A stretch of 64,000 bases of DNA from Bacillus sp. FJAT-27445 (GCF_001510665.1 NZ_LMTI01000001.1:839849-903848); one strand, 5' to 3'; positions 44,692-53,948 are shown, numbered from the stretch's first letter. Numbers and translations are program-made. Notes: generated from the letters alone by a model not told the origin.

Positions 44692-45118
44692 GAAGCGCCT
44701 TCGCGACAGGCAAAAATCGCCTGTCCCTGCGATGATTATTCCAGGGAGCTTTCCTTAGTGGTCAGCCCCGACCAGCATAAGACGGGGCCCGCAGGACACT
44801 GAATTGTCATCCCCAAATTCGCCCACGCACGAAGGAAATGCGAGCATTTCCGAGGACGGGCCTGCCCTCCGGAGGGAACCGGCTTATGACCTCGAGCTGT
44901 AACAAATCATCGCTTTATCAAGCCATGATTTGTTACAAGATACTCAAAGATGCTTTTCAGGATGAAAACTGGCTAGGCGCTCCTCGAAAATCCTCAATTA
45001 TGCTAACGCATAATTTCGTGCGATGTAATTTCAGGGAAGCTTTCCTTGTGCTATCGCTTTTTCTTCGTGCGAGGCTTATGCTTCCGAAGCTTATTCTGGT
45101 GGAGCTGGACAAAGAAAA
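44692..45118. repeat. Composite of dispersed repeats, about 430 bp
   Basis: No gene is visible between 44680 and 45152. The stretch contains TCAGCCCCGAC, CCGCAGGACA, the module GCACGAAGGAAAT...TTTCCGAGGA (44827-44856), then TAGGCGCTCCTCGAAAA with TTTCGTGCG (44981-45022, inverted module), a further CTTTTTCTTCGTGCG (from about 45058), and finally GGTGGAGCTGGACAAAG. It looks like two repeat families nested in each other. The parts match copies at 1-110 and 17902-18110. An inner pair TAACAAATCAT/ATGATTTGTTA (44899-44938) forms another hairpin. Confidence 0.65.
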
Positions 45119-45155
45119 AGGTATCCTCGCATGCGGGCGTAGGATACCTTTTTTA
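45115..45155. terminator. Terminator at the acetyltransferase gene end
   Basis: GGTATCC and GGATACC pair, with AAAAAG on one side and TTTTTT on the other. Confidence 0.75.
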
Positions 45156-46043
45156 TATAAAATAAATATAGGAAACAAAGCATTCATCCGTTTCAAAGCC
45201 TTCACTTACATACAAGCGGACGGCCTGTTCGTTTTCCGCATTCACACTCAGGATTGCCTCATCCAAACCAAATGTCCTGCCTGCAGCGAGGCCCGCTCTA
45301 AGCAGCTGGCGGCCCAGCCCCTTCTTTTGATACTCCGGGAGCAGAGCGATTGGTCCGATTAACGCATAATGGTTGCCGTTATAGTATTCCCTTGCGACAC
45401 GAACAATGCCAACCGGGCTTCCTGCATGATAAAGAAACAAGATTCCACCCGGCAAATAGTCGGGGCGTGCGTAAATCTTTTTTACTTCTTCAATGGTGAG
45501 GGGAGTTTCAGAACCAGCAAGAGCTGAAAAAGCCGCATTCCGGATTTGGCAATAGGCCTTTTCATCAGTGCCAGGTACAAATTCCGTTAAGGAATAGCCT
45601 ACTGGAAGGGCGACTTTAGGCGTCATTTGGGCTTTCCTAATCAATAAATAGGCATACCTCTCAAGGGTAAATCCAAGCTCTACAAGCTGACTCCTTAGGT
45701 CGGCACCCTTTTCCGGCACGAAAATAAATACTTTTTCTACTCGTTCCATTTCTGGCTTAATGGCCGAAAATAAGCGCCGATACACTTCCGTTGATCCGGA
45801 ATTACTATGGAAAATTCGAAACCTTGCCCTCTTTCCCCTAAGCAAATACGCGTCCATTTTTAAAGAAACAGCTCCGATGGTCCTACCGGCGTCAATTGCC
45901 ATAAAGGAAGGGTCATCGCTATCAAGCATTAATTTATCCAGTTCCTCGTCAATTAGGAACGTATCATCAAGGCTATCCCTGTTCTCCTTGCAATACTTCA
46001 CAAATTTGCTGATATTGCGACCGTTCACCCGGACAATTTCCAT
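45153..46043 (-). CDS. GNAT family N-acetyltransferase, two-lobed
   Basis: The 296-residue protein has a degenerate N-terminal lobe (about 1-135) and a canonical C-terminal GNAT domain. The latter shows GGILFLYHAGSPVGIVRVAR, ALLPEYQKKGLGRQLL (the acetyl-CoA loop Q-x-x-G-x-G) and LSVNAENEQAVRLYVSEGF. The substrate is unknown. It lies 16 bp after the YdjO-like gene on the same strand. Start follows AGGGATGG. Confidence 0.82.
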   Translation of the reverse strand: MEIVRVNGRNISKFVKYCKENRDSLDDTFLIDEELDKLMLDSDDPSFMAIDAGRTIGAVSLKMDAYLLRGKRARFRIFHSNSGSTEVYRRLFSAIKPEMERVEKVFIFVPEKGADLRSQLVELGFTLERYAYLLIRKAQMTPKVALPVGYSLTEFVPGTDEKAYCQIRNAAFSALAGSETPLTIEEVKKIYARPDYLPGGILFLYHAGSPVGIVRVAREYYNGNHYALIGPIALLPEYQKKGLGRQLLRAGLAAGRTFGLDEAILSVNAENEQAVRLYVSEGFETDECFVSYIYFI

Positions 46044-46059
46044 TCAAATCCATCCCTGA

Positions 46060-46263
46060 TTAAATGTATCGTTTGCTTGTGTTGGCTACAACCTGGATTT
46101 CCCTTGTAGTCTTTTGCATTGCACTATTGCAGATAGGGCACGAAGGTTCATCGGTGCTTTTAAAATTATCCCTGATCCAAGCTTTGCATCCTTCCGCCGT
46201 GCACTCCCATATTTCCGTTTCTTCCAGAATCACTTCTTCAGTATTCCTTCTTCCAAACGCCAT
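46060..46263 (-). CDS. YdjO-like cold-inducible zinc-ribbon protein
   Basis: The 67-residue protein has one Cys pair region, WECTAEGCKAWIRDNF (C-x4-C), and a second pair CPICNSAM. Together they form a zinc ribbon as in B. subtilis YdjO. LEETEIWEC is the typical start of the motif. Function unknown; YdjO is described as cold-inducible. Start follows GGAGGTGCC. It is likely co-transcribed with the acetyltransferase. Confidence 0.78.
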   Translation of the reverse strand: MAFGRRNTEEVILEETEIWECTAEGCKAWIRDNFKSTDEPSCPICNSAMQKTTREIQVVANTSKRYI

Positions 46264-46461
46264 TCCCAGGCACCTCCATGATTTGTTTTAAATTCGGCCA
46301 TGCAACAACCCGCATCGGGCTTACATCTGACCCAACCGGATGTCCCTGAACTAAAAATCACCGATCTATAAAAAGGACTCCTGGCCACTCTTTATAAACG
46401 GTGAACTTAAATGAGTTAAATAATTTCTACTAACGATTATACCTTACTTTCCTGATTTGGT

Positions 46462-46974
46462 CTAATCCAAAATGCCTGGCAACTTACTTTCAAAAAAGAC
46501 ATGCCTTGCCAGCAGTTCCTCACCTGCTTCGATGATTCCGTATGAATACCTATTATGGCGCCGTTTGTCAGTGGCAGAACCGGGATTAAAGAGGAGAATG
46601 TCTCCGGAATACTTATTTACAGGAATATGGGAATGGCCAAAGATAATACAGTCCACGGTTTCACCGCTGAACGCTTCAACGGCACGTTTTTCTGTTGTTT
46701 TTCCCAAACCGTGGCCATGGATGATGCCCATCTTGAACTTTCCGGCCCGGATTATTTTCTTTTCTGGAAAAAGGCTTTTCACTTCCGGATTATCAACATT
46801 CCCATGAACGCCTTCTACCCCCGCAAAAACTGAAAGCATTGTATAAACCTCCGGAACCTGCCAATCACCCGCATGGAGGATCAAGTCTGCTGTTTCCAAC
46901 TCGGCTAAAAGGGCAATTGGAAGTACTTTCGCTTTTTTAGGAATATGGGTATCTGAAAGTACAACAATTTTCAT
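46462..46974 (-). CDS. YfcE-family metallophosphoesterase
   Basis: The 170-residue protein has all calcineurin-like metal motifs: VLSDTHIPK, LILHAGDW, GVHGNVDN, IIHGHG and IFGHSHIPV. YfcE/MJ0936-type enzymes hydrolyse phosphodiesters. Its ATG overlaps the PAP2 gene stop by 4 bp, so the two phosphatase genes are translationally coupled. The physiological substrate is unknown. Confidence 0.9.
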   Translation of the reverse strand: MKIVVLSDTHIPKKAKVLPIALLAELETADLILHAGDWQVPEVYTMLSVFAGVEGVHGNVDNPEVKSLFPEKKIIRAGKFKMGIIHGHGLGKTTEKRAVEAFSGETVDCIIFGHSHIPVNKYSGDILLFNPGSATDKRRHNRYSYGIIEAGEELLARHVFFESKLPGILD

Positions 46975-47648
46975 AGGTGATGATTCCCTTCCTTTATTTT
47001 CTGCCTTTTTTCATAGTAGAGGAAAAGGATAATGCAAATCGTCAGCCATGCGCCCCCTGCTGAAAATCCGCCTATAATATCACTTGGAAAATGGACCCCG
47101 AGGTAAACTCTGCTGATTCCGATTAGGAAGATGAACAGCAGGAACATCCCTGGCAAGATCATTTTTGTTCTGCTTTTCTTTGCATAGTGAAAAGTTAGAA
47201 AGGCGGCTGCTCCATAAAAGATCATTGAACCCATTGAATGCCCACTTGGAAAACTAAAACCCTGTTCTATGATTAGAGGCTCAATATCTGGCCTCTGCCT
47301 CTTGAATAAGGTTTTTAGGAATAAATTAAATATGGAGCCAAATCCAGAGGATAATCCTATAAACAGTCCTACCCTCCATTGCTTTTTAAGGAAGGCAGCC
47401 GCCATAAAAGCAATGACAGCGGAAGTAATCCATGCAACCGAACCAATCATGGTGATGAAAAGCATCAGTTCTGTCAAGTTAGGAGATACCGTTCCCTGGA
47501 CAAAACCAATGATGGTTCTATCAAACTTTTCTAGTTCGTTTTCCCTTAATTCCTCCGCAACCTTCACAAATACATACAAAAATCCCAGCAGTACGACTGA
47601 TGCCAGTCCCATAAATGAAAATGCCAACTTCATTAATCTATTTACCAT
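46971..47648 (-). CDS. PAP2-family membrane phosphatase
   Basis: The 225-residue protein has about six helices and the full acid-phosphatase triad: KTLFKRQRP, FPSGHSMGS and SRVYLGVHFPSDIIGG. Such enzymes remove phosphate from undecaprenyl pyrophosphate or phosphatidate at the outer membrane face. The ATG at 47648 follows GAAGGTGG; a GTG at 47663 overlaps that site. It precedes the YfcE-like gene. Confidence 0.88.
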   Translation of the reverse strand: MVNRLMKLAFSFMGLASVVLLGFLYVFVKVAEELRENELEKFDRTIIGFVQGTVSPNLTELMLFITMIGSVAWITSAVIAFMAAAFLKKQWRVGLFIGLSSGFGSIFNLFLKTLFKRQRPDIEPLIIEQGFSFPSGHSMGSMIFYGAAAFLTFHYAKKSRTKMILPGMFLLFIFLIGISRVYLGVHFPSDIIGGFSAGGAWLTICIILFLYYEKRQKIKEGNHHL

Positions 47649-47671
47649 TAAAGCCACCTTCACGCTAAGTT

Positions 47672-47702
47672 TTTCGTGGGCCGATCCTTAGTTGGACCGG
47701 CC
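47672..47702 (-). terminator. Terminator of ku
   Basis: GGGCCGGTCC pairs with GGATCGGCCC (one G-T) on the minus strand, followed by ACGAAAAAC. The T run is poor. Confidence 0.4.
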
Positions 47703-47708
47703 CTATTG

Positions 47709-48539
47709 CTATGCCTGCTTTTTTCGGGCTGCAGCTTTTTTCTTTGGTGCTGCCGCTTTTGTTTTCGGTTTCGTCCTGTCGATGGATGCCTGCAGGGCCG
47801 CCATGAGATCTGTAACGTTTGATGGAGCTTCTTTCGCTGCAGGGGCGACAACTTCCCGGCCCGCCCGTTTAGCTTCAATTAAATCGAGCAAAGCGGTCCG
47901 GTAGTCATCTTTGTATTTTTCCGGAACGAAATCTGTTGTCAGCTGATCAATTAGAAGAATGGCGGTTGCAAGTTCCCTTTCTGTTACTTTATCGGCATCC
48001 GGAACATTCGGAACATCGTTTGCTTTTCGGACCTCATCAGGATAGTGAATTGTTTCCATGACCAGTGTATTTTCATATACTCTGATGACGGCAAGCTGTT
48101 CCTTGGAACGGATGGCAATTTTTGCGAGGCCAACCTTCCCTGAATCCTCTAACGCCTTCCTCAAGAGGGAATACGCTTTGCTTCCCCCCTCATGAGGCGA
48201 CATGAAATAACTTCGGTCATAATAGATAGGATCAATTTCTTCCATTTTTACAAAATCAATAATTTCAACCGCTTTATCTTCATTTTCTTTCTTCAATTTC
48301 TCAAGGTCTTCGTTATCTAATACCACAAACTTTCCCTTTGTATACTCATATGCCCTCACTATTTCCTCATTTTTCACTTCCCGGTCGCAAACAGGGCAAA
48401 CCTTTTCATATTTGATTGGCGAATTGCATTCCTTATGCAGTGTCCTGAGTTTTACATCCCTGTCCTCGGTTGCGGCATGAAGCTTAATGGGGATGTTGAC
48501 AAGCCCAAAACTGATGCTTCCTTTCCAAATTGTATGCAT
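47709..48539 (-). CDS. ku: Non-homologous end-joining protein Ku
   Basis: The 276-residue bacterial Ku starts MHTIWKGSISFGLVNIPIKL, the family signature. It also has a CPVCDREV zinc-like pair, YFMSPHEGGSKAYSLLR, and a Lys/Ala-rich C-terminal tail (KTKAAAPKKKAAARKKQA) that aids DNA binding and LigD recruitment. Ku binds double-strand break ends. It is divergent from ligD; the pair repairs DNA in spores and stationary cells. Confidence 0.95.
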   Translation of the reverse strand: MHTIWKGSISFGLVNIPIKLHAATEDRDVKLRTLHKECNSPIKYEKVCPVCDREVKNEEIVRAYEYTKGKFVVLDNEDLEKLKKENEDKAVEIIDFVKMEEIDPIYYDRSYFMSPHEGGSKAYSLLRKALEDSGKVGLAKIAIRSKEQLAVIRVYENTLVMETIHYPDEVRKANDVPNVPDADKVTERELATAILLIDQLTTDFVPEKYKDDYRTALLDLIEAKRAGREVVAPAAKEAPSNVTDLMAALQASIDRTKPKTKAAAPKKKAAARKKQA

Positions 48540-48671
48540 AACGATTCTCCATTCATTTTTGGTATTAGTTTGCGTCCTTTTCGCTGTGGCAATCTGTTAA
48601 AGTTTTGGAAAACATGATACTGTGTGGGACATTGTCACAAACTAACTGAAAAGTGTAGGGGTGGAATACCA

Positions 48672-50507
48672 ATGAAGCCAATGCTGCCTGTATTGCAATT
48701 TGACCCGCCTAATCGTAAAGGCTGGTTTTACGAGGTAAAATACGATGGGTTCAGGGCCATTCTCGATTGGGATGCGGATGGCCCTCGCCTTACCAGCCGA
48801 AACGAAAAGCCACTCTTGCCCCAATTCCCGGAAATAAAAGATTTTCTTCTTGAGCACTTTGAAAAATTCCGGCATTTTCTCCCTTTACGTCTGGATTGCG
48901 AACTGGTGATTCTTGACAATGAATACAAGGCCAATTTTTCGGCGATTCAGATTAGAGGCCGAATGAAAGCTGAAAAAAGGATTACGGAAGCAGCCAGGAA
49001 AAACCCAGCACGTCTGATGGCCTTTGACCTGCTGCTCGAATCAGGAGAGTATACCCAATCACTTTCCTACATTGAGCGAAAAAGACGGCTAATGGATTTA
49101 TTTTTAAAAACAGGAATGCCGCTAGAGCCAAATGCAAATGGAAATGAGCTTCTCCAGCTTGTGGTACCCCACAAGGATTTTGAAAAAGTTTGGGAGGAGG
49201 TTGTCCTCCACGACGGGGAAGGCATTGTTGCAAAGGATCCCAGAGGCCTTTGGGAAGCGGGAAAGCGTACCACTCAGTGGATCAAGTATAAGAATTGGAA
49301 ATTGGTGGATTGCTTCCTAACGGCTTATGAGAAATCGAATGGATATTACTACTGTGGAGTGTATAAGGATGGAGAGATTATTCAGGTCGGGCATATCCTG
49401 TTTGGCCTGAAACCCGAGGAAAAACAGGCATTGTTTACTGTGATCAAACAAAACAGCAAGGAAGAAGACAACAGGTTTTTGTATGTGGAGCCTGCAATAT
49501 GCTTCGAAGTTAAATACCTCGAACTGTATGATGATCAGCTTAGAGAGCCCCATTTTAGCCGCTTCCGTTTTGATTTGCAGCCAGAGGACTGCACTTTTGA
49601 CAAATTTCGCTTCAATCAAAAGAATGTTCCTGGTGATATAGAACTGACACATCCAGATAAACCGGTGTGGAAAACTCCCTCTGTTCGCAAACTGGATCTC
49701 GTCCATTATTTGATGGAAATAGCGCCATCCATGCTGCCCTTTTTGCAAAAAAGAACATTAACCGTGATTCGCTATCCCCATGGCATGTTTGGCGAAGCCT
49801 TTTATCAGAAAAACTGTCCGGATTACGCCCCAGAATTCATTGAAACCCACATGGATGAAGGAATAAAATATATCGTTTGCAACGATTTGAAAACACTAGT
49901 ATGGCTAGGGAACCAGCTTGCCATCGAATACCATATCCCTTTCCATACGATCGATACTGATAGAGCTTCGGAAATCGTCCTTGATCTCGATCCCCCTTCC
50001 AGGGATGATTTCAAATTGGCCGTCAAGGCGGCGATTCATATTAAAGAAGTGATTGACGGACTTAGCCTGATCGGTTTTATAAAAACATCAGGCAATAAAG
50101 GGCTCCAGGTGTATCTCCCGCTTCCCGCGGATTCCTTCACCTTCGACGATACACGATTGTTTACTGAATTTATCGCTAACTACCTTGTCTCGAAGGAACC
50201 CGGCTTTTTCACGACCGAACGACTCAAAAAAAACCGAGGCGGCAGGCTGTATGTCGACTATGTCCAGCATGCCCCCGGGAAAACGATCATTGCCCCCTAT
50301 TCTCCCAGGGGCAACAGCTATGCAGGCGTGGCTGCCCCGCTTTTTTGGGAAGAAGTTGGCGAAAATCTGAACCCAAAGGATTTTAATTTGCAAACAATTC
50401 TTAATCGGTACAGAAGCGAAGGAGATCCATTCAGGGATTACTTTAAGGCGGGCGATTCTCAGCCGTTTGGACCGGTATTGGAATTTTTAAAAACACAGAA
50501 AAAATAA
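48672..50507 (+). CDS. ligD: ATP-dependent DNA ligase/polymerase LigD
   Basis: The 611-residue protein has an N-terminal ligase domain (adenylated Lys in YEVKYDGFRA, then RNEKPLLPQFPEI, and KDPRGLWEAGKRT...WIKYKNW). A C-terminal primase-polymerase domain follows (TLTVIRYPHG, EIVLDLDPPS, GLQVYLPL). There is no phosphoesterase domain, as usual in Bacillus. It fills and seals Ku-bound breaks. The ATG at 48672 follows TAGGGGTGG. A CATGATA sequence at 48613 resembles a forespore sigma-G -10 element, but no good -35 was found. Confidence 0.95.
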   Translation: MKPMLPVLQFDPPNRKGWFYEVKYDGFRAILDWDADGPRLTSRNEKPLLPQFPEIKDFLLEHFEKFRHFLPLRLDCELVILDNEYKANFSAIQIRGRMKAEKRITEAARKNPARLMAFDLLLESGEYTQSLSYIERKRRLMDLFLKTGMPLEPNANGNELLQLVVPHKDFEKVWEEVVLHDGEGIVAKDPRGLWEAGKRTTQWIKYKNWKLVDCFLTAYEKSNGYYYCGVYKDGEIIQVGHILFGLKPEEKQALFTVIKQNSKEEDNRFLYVEPAICFEVKYLELYDDQLREPHFSRFRFDLQPEDCTFDKFRFNQKNVPGDIELTHPDKPVWKTPSVRKLDLVHYLMEIAPSMLPFLQKRTLTVIRYPHGMFGEAFYQKNCPDYAPEFIETHMDEGIKYIVCNDLKTLVWLGNQLAIEYHIPFHTIDTDRASEIVLDLDPPSRDDFKLAVKAAIHIKEVIDGLSLIGFIKTSGNKGLQVYLPLPADSFTFDDTRLFTEFIANYLVSKEPGFFTTERLKKNRGGRLYVDYVQHAPGKTIIAPYSPRGNSYAGVAAPLFWEEVGENLNPKDFNLQTILNRYRSEGDPFRDYFKAGDSQPFGPVLEFLKTQKK

Positions 50508-50509
50508 AT

Positions 50510-50532
50510 GGGGAGCCGAAAAGAGCTCCCTA
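50510..50532. terminator. Terminator between ligD and dapF
   Basis: GGGGAGC and GCTCCC pair. The T run is on the dapF side (ATTTATTTTTTC on the minus strand). Confidence 0.65.
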
Positions 50533-50536
50533 ATGC

Positions 50537-51514
50537 TTATTTGTGTTCAGCAAGAAACTGCTGTGCCTTATTCTGCAAAAACGAATATCTTTCCTGCTCC
50601 CCGTAATTTTCCACCTCGTCAAACCTGCTGCTTCCAGAGGAAACATCCACATTTGCACGGGCTCGGTATAGGAACGTCGCGTTTCCAATCAACTCAATTT
50701 TGTAGCTGCCTTCTATGCTTCTGACGATACATTGTACCATGCCGCCATCATTGTAAACAGAAATAGGCCGATCAATTTCATTCAATCCATTCAAGCAGGT
50801 TACCAGCGACGATGCCGACATTGCCGTCCCGCACGCGTTAGTAAAGCCGACTCCCCGCTCAAATGTCCTCACATAGATATGGCCTTCCGCCAATGGTTTA
50901 ACAAAGCTTACATTTACTCCATCGGAAAACAGCTCATTCGGCCCATTCACATTTTCGCTAAGCTCCTTTTGAAGAGCTCCCCTTAGGTCGCTTTCCTCAA
51001 CGATCGCTATTAAGTGCGGATTGGGAACCGCCATGGCAGTAAAACGGAGATCTTCTGACAATTCGGCAATTTCACCATTCAAAAGTGACTCCTGTTTAAG
51101 ATTTAGCGGCAAATCCTTTAGTTTGAATGAGACCGGTGATATTTCGACATTAAAGGTCGCTACCCCTTCACTAATCTCCGGGAATTTTTGAACAGTTAGA
51201 TTTGCCTTCATTGTTTCAATTATTGCCGAATCCCGTCCGAGCTTTTCACAAACATACCTCCCTGCGCAGCGAAGCCCATTGCCGCACATCGATGCCTCGG
51301 AGCCATCTGCATTGAACACCCTCATCCTGGCATCGGCATGTTCACTTTTCTGGATAAACAAAATCCCGTCAGCGCCTGGTCCATTCTCCCTATCGCATAA
51401 GAGGCGGGCTGCCTTGGTCCTTTCCTCTTCCGGAAACAATTCTTTATTAAAAAGTTCATCAATTAGCAAAAAATCATTTCCCGAACCGTGTACTTTAATA
51501 AATTCAAATTCCAA
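50537..51514 (-). CDS. dapF: Diaminopimelate epimerase DapF
   Basis: The 325-residue enzyme interconverts LL- and meso-diaminopimelate for lysine and cell-wall synthesis. The two catalytic cysteines lie in ASMCGNGLRCAGR and FTNACGTAMSAS. The N-terminal FIKVHGSGNDFLLID is diagnostic. The likely start is the TTG at 51514, 8 bases after GGGAGG; an ATG 18 bases upstream overlaps that site. A C-terminal extension of about 40 residues follows the core. Confidence 0.94.
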   Translation of the reverse strand: MEFEFIKVHGSGNDFLLIDELFNKELFPEEERTKAARLLCDRENGPGADGILFIQKSEHADARMRVFNADGSEASMCGNGLRCAGRYVCEKLGRDSAIIETMKANLTVQKFPEISEGVATFNVEISPVSFKLKDLPLNLKQESLLNGEIAELSEDLRFTAMAVPNPHLIAIVEESDLRGALQKELSENVNGPNELFSDGVNVSFVKPLAEGHIYVRTFERGVGFTNACGTAMSASSLVTCLNGLNEIDRPISVYNDGGMVQCIVRSIEGSYKIELIGNATFLYRARANVDVSSGSSRFDEVENYGEQERYSFLQNKAQQFLAEHK

Positions 51515-51577
51515 AACTTTAACCTCCCGCATCTCTCGTCAGTTAAAGAATCGCACAGTGATGGGGAAATTTCTATA

Positions 51578-52321
51578 TTAGCGGTAAATAAAAAATTCCC
51601 TTATCAGTAAAGCTGAATGAAGAATCCTTGCCTCACAATTCATATTAGCTGGAATGGTAAAAACAGGTGCATTTGGGACATAGGAATAAAGATTCCATTC
51701 CACCGGCATCCAACCTCTCCTTAGCCTGCTTGTCCCTTCTATACCCTCTCCGGCAATTTTAACATCCATAAAGAATCTTGAACTCTCAATTGAGGCAAGC
51801 TTGTCCCCGTTTTCTGAAAGTATGGCCCAGCCATCGGGTGCTTTGCAGAGCATGCCAAGCTCGCGCCGTTCATGGTCGAAAATCCGAATTCCGTCCTGGC
51901 TAACACTGTAAATAGCAAGCAGCATAGCCTGTCCATCTACTAATACATACTCTTTATCAAAAGATGAAACAGACTGACTCTGTCTTTTCATTTCACCGAT
52001 TTTCGTTCCATTTGGCGAAAAAAGTAGTAACCCCGGCTTTAATTTATTTTCAAAAAAAAGAATAAAATGCCTGGCCTCCATATATGTATCGGATTTATCT
52101 TCCATCTTGGCGGCGGATTCCTCGGCACTCTTCATTGTGTATAGATGAGTTTGAAAGTAACACAGACTGATAAAAAGAAACGGCAGACATAGAAGGATAA
52201 CGGGCTTGTTACTCAAAAAAACTATATTGACTGCGATGAGAATAATAGCTGGAAACAGAAATGCCAAACTGGAATGTAAGGATGCTATTGATGATTGATA
52301 GTAATAATCAGTGATTTTCAT
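51578..52321 (-). CDS. Hypothetical membrane protein with beta-rich domain
   Basis: The 247-residue protein has two N-terminal helices (about 18-55), then a beta-rich domain with short repeats such as LLLFSPNGTKIGEM, GIRIFDHERRELGML and WAILSENGDKLASI. This pattern recalls tubby/LURP-one-like folds, but I cannot confirm it. The start lies just after a CATTCC-type spacer with a weak ribosome site. It is upstream of dapF on the same strand (63-bp gap). Function unknown. Confidence 0.55.
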   Translation of the reverse strand: MKITDYYYQSSIASLHSSLAFLFPAIILIAVNIVFLSNKPVILLCLPFLFISLCYFQTHLYTMKSAEESAAKMEDKSDTYMEARHFILFFENKLKPGLLLFSPNGTKIGEMKRQSQSVSSFDKEYVLVDGQAMLLAIYSVSQDGIRIFDHERRELGMLCKAPDGWAILSENGDKLASIESSRFFMDVKIAGEGIEGTSRLRRGWMPVEWNLYSYVPNAPVFTIPANMNCEARILHSALLIREFFIYR

Positions 52322-52524
52322 TTTTGCCCCTCATTGCCTTTTTCTACATTCTATTTCCAGCACTTCCTTTTCATTCCCATACCACCCGTTGGTTTCCTAA
52401 ATTCTGGCCGAATTTCGATTTCATACGCCAGAAATCAAAAGTTATATGCAGCATATATTAATTTAAAAGATCTTGGGAGGAGCAGGATGTTCATGACGGC
52501 TGTTTATTATAGAGGCAATGGGGT

Positions 52525-53658
52525 ATGAAAATGGAAAGAATTTTAATAAGAAATGCGCGTGTCACGCCAATTACAGCAATGCCATTGGATCATTGCGATA
52601 TCCTTGTAGAACACGGGAAAATAAAGAGAATTGGCAGGAATATAAAAGAAGAGGAGACGATTCATCGGATTGAATGCGGCAATCTCTATTTGCTTCCTGG
52701 ATTCATAGACGTCCATACACATTTAGGCCTCTATGATGAAGGGATGGGGTGGGCAGGCAATGATGCAAACGACACAATTGAACCTATTACTCCCCATATA
52801 CGCGCAATGGACGGGGTGTATCCGCTTGATTCGTCGTTTAAGGATGCAATCCAGGCTGGAATCACTACTGTCCATATCATGCCGGGGAGCGCCAATGTTA
52901 TCGGAGGGACAACATCTGTTATAAAAACAGCCGGCACAAATGTCATGGATATGATTATTAAGCCAGTGGCCGGTCTGAAAATTGCACTTGGCGAAAATCC
53001 AAAGCGTGTCCATAGCAACGGAAAGAACCAATCGCTGACCCGGATGGGAATAATGGGCATGCTCAGGGAAGCTTTTAACCAGGCGCTATATGAGGAAAAA
53101 GAAGATTTAAGGACACTTCCGTTACTAATGGCTTTAAGAAGGGAAATCCCGGTCAGAATCCATGCCCACAGAGCAGACGATATTATGGCAGCCTTGCGTT
53201 TCGCTGGGGAATTCGGCCTCGATTTGCGAATTGAGCATTGTACGGAGGGACACTTGATCGCGAGAGAGCTTGCTGGCTTGGGATTAATGGTTTCGGTCGG
53301 GCCGACTTTGACCAGAAGAGCGAAGGTGGAATTAAAAAATAAAAGCTGGACCACCTATCAGGAGCTTACAAAACACGGAATTGAAGTTTCGATTACCACC
53401 GATCATCCATATACCCCCATTCAATACTTAAATGTGTGCGCGGCAATTGCTGTAAGGGAAGGGTTAGCGGAACAAAAAGCGCTTGAAGGAATAACCATTC
53501 TCCCAGCGAGGAACCTTGGAATAGAGCAGCGCGTTGGCAGCATTGAAGAAGGCAAGGATGCCGATCTTGTGCTTTGGAGCCACCACCCATTCCATTTTTT
53601 AGCCAAGCCCGTCTGGACAATAATCAATGGAAGGCTGGAATATGTGAACCATTGTTGA
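52525..53658 (+). CDS. Amidohydrolase family protein, imidazolonepropionase-like
   Basis: The 377-residue protein has metal motif GFIDVHTHLGLYDEG near residue 60 and HAHRADDIMAAL near 212. IEHCTEGH and STTDHPYTP-like (ITTDHPYTP) sites follow, with a C-terminal EEGKDADLVLW. It is an amidohydrolase of the kind annotated as imidazolonepropionase-related, but without the HutI-specific residues. The substrate is unknown. Both ATG 52525 and ATG 52531 are possible; the second has better spacing to GGGG. Confidence 0.82.
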   Translation: MKMERILIRNARVTPITAMPLDHCDILVEHGKIKRIGRNIKEEETIHRIECGNLYLLPGFIDVHTHLGLYDEGMGWAGNDANDTIEPITPHIRAMDGVYPLDSSFKDAIQAGITTVHIMPGSANVIGGTTSVIKTAGTNVMDMIIKPVAGLKIALGENPKRVHSNGKNQSLTRMGIMGMLREAFNQALYEEKEDLRTLPLLMALRREIPVRIHAHRADDIMAALRFAGEFGLDLRIEHCTEGHLIARELAGLGLMVSVGPTLTRRAKVELKNKSWTTYQELTKHGIEVSITTDHPYTPIQYLNVCAAIAVREGLAEQKALEGITILPARNLGIEQRVGSIEEGKDADLVLWSHHPFHFLAKPVWTIINGRLEYVNHC

Positions 53659-53722
53659 AATTTAGCGAAAAACAATTTAAAATTCCGCCAAAAAACCTAT
53701 TTATTTTTCAAGAAAATTCTTG

Positions 53723-53735
53723 TATGATACTTTAG
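53723..53735 (+). promoter_or_regulatory. Candidate promoter of the tRNA-like leader
   Basis: TATGAT (53723-53728) resembles a -10 box. The -35 region (TTTATT, 17 bp upstream) is weak. Transcription would begin near 53735. Confidence 0.35.
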
Positions 53736-53805
53736 TAAAAACTCTTTAAACTGTGTTTAACTACATTGTCCTGCCGTACTGGCAGATCATCATTTTAATA
53801 TTGTG

Positions 53806-53906
53806 CATTGGGAAGGCAAATGGTGCGCCACCAGTTTAACTGGTCCTAGTGGGTTCGATTCCCACCCCGAAATTTTTTTCGCAACTCAAAAAAATTTCGA
53901 GGGTGG
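53806..53906 (+). ncRNA. tRNA-like RNA element with competing hairpin
   Basis: Bases 53806-53873 fold like a tRNA. The D-arm is GGC-AAATGGTGC-GCC, the anticodon arm ACCA-GTTTAAC-TGGT has a UUA triplet at 53836-53838, and the T-arm is a perfect GTGGG-TTCGATT-CCCAC. The acceptor stem is weak (CATTGGG against CCCGAAA, two mismatches) and the variable loop is 4 nt, so it is not a standard tRNA. Bases 53862-53879 also pair with 53888-53906 in an 18-bp hairpin with one bulge, which would break the T-arm. It may be a pseudo-tRNA in the sense of B. cereus tRNA-Other, or a leader switch for the acetyltransferase gene. Confidence 0.55.
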
Positions 53907-53926
53907 AATGTTCCTTTCCCAGGGGA

Positions 53927-53948
53927 CCGGTCTGCCCTGACTGGAGGG
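53927..53948 (+). promoter_or_regulatory. Hairpin touching the ribosome site of the GNAT gene
   Basis: CCGGTC (53927-53932) pairs with GACTGG (53939-53944). Its 3' arm runs into the GGAGGG ribosome site at 53943-53948, so folding could reduce translation. Confidence 0.45.

Noticed and set aside
48613-48619. Sigma-G promoter for ligD
   Set aside because: CATGATA fits the -10, but no convincing -35 is found at 17-18 bp. It is mentioned only as a possibility.
52731-53354. Long open frame opposite the amidohydrolase gene
   Set aside because: It lacks a ribosome site and known motifs and lies fully inside a well-supported gene. Similar antisense frames opposite pflB, dmsA, trp and ctpB genes were left out for the same reason.
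53806-53873. A normal tRNA gene
   Set aside because: The T-arm is perfect, but the acceptor stem has two mismatches plus a wobble and the variable loop is short. It is listed as a tRNA-like element instead.
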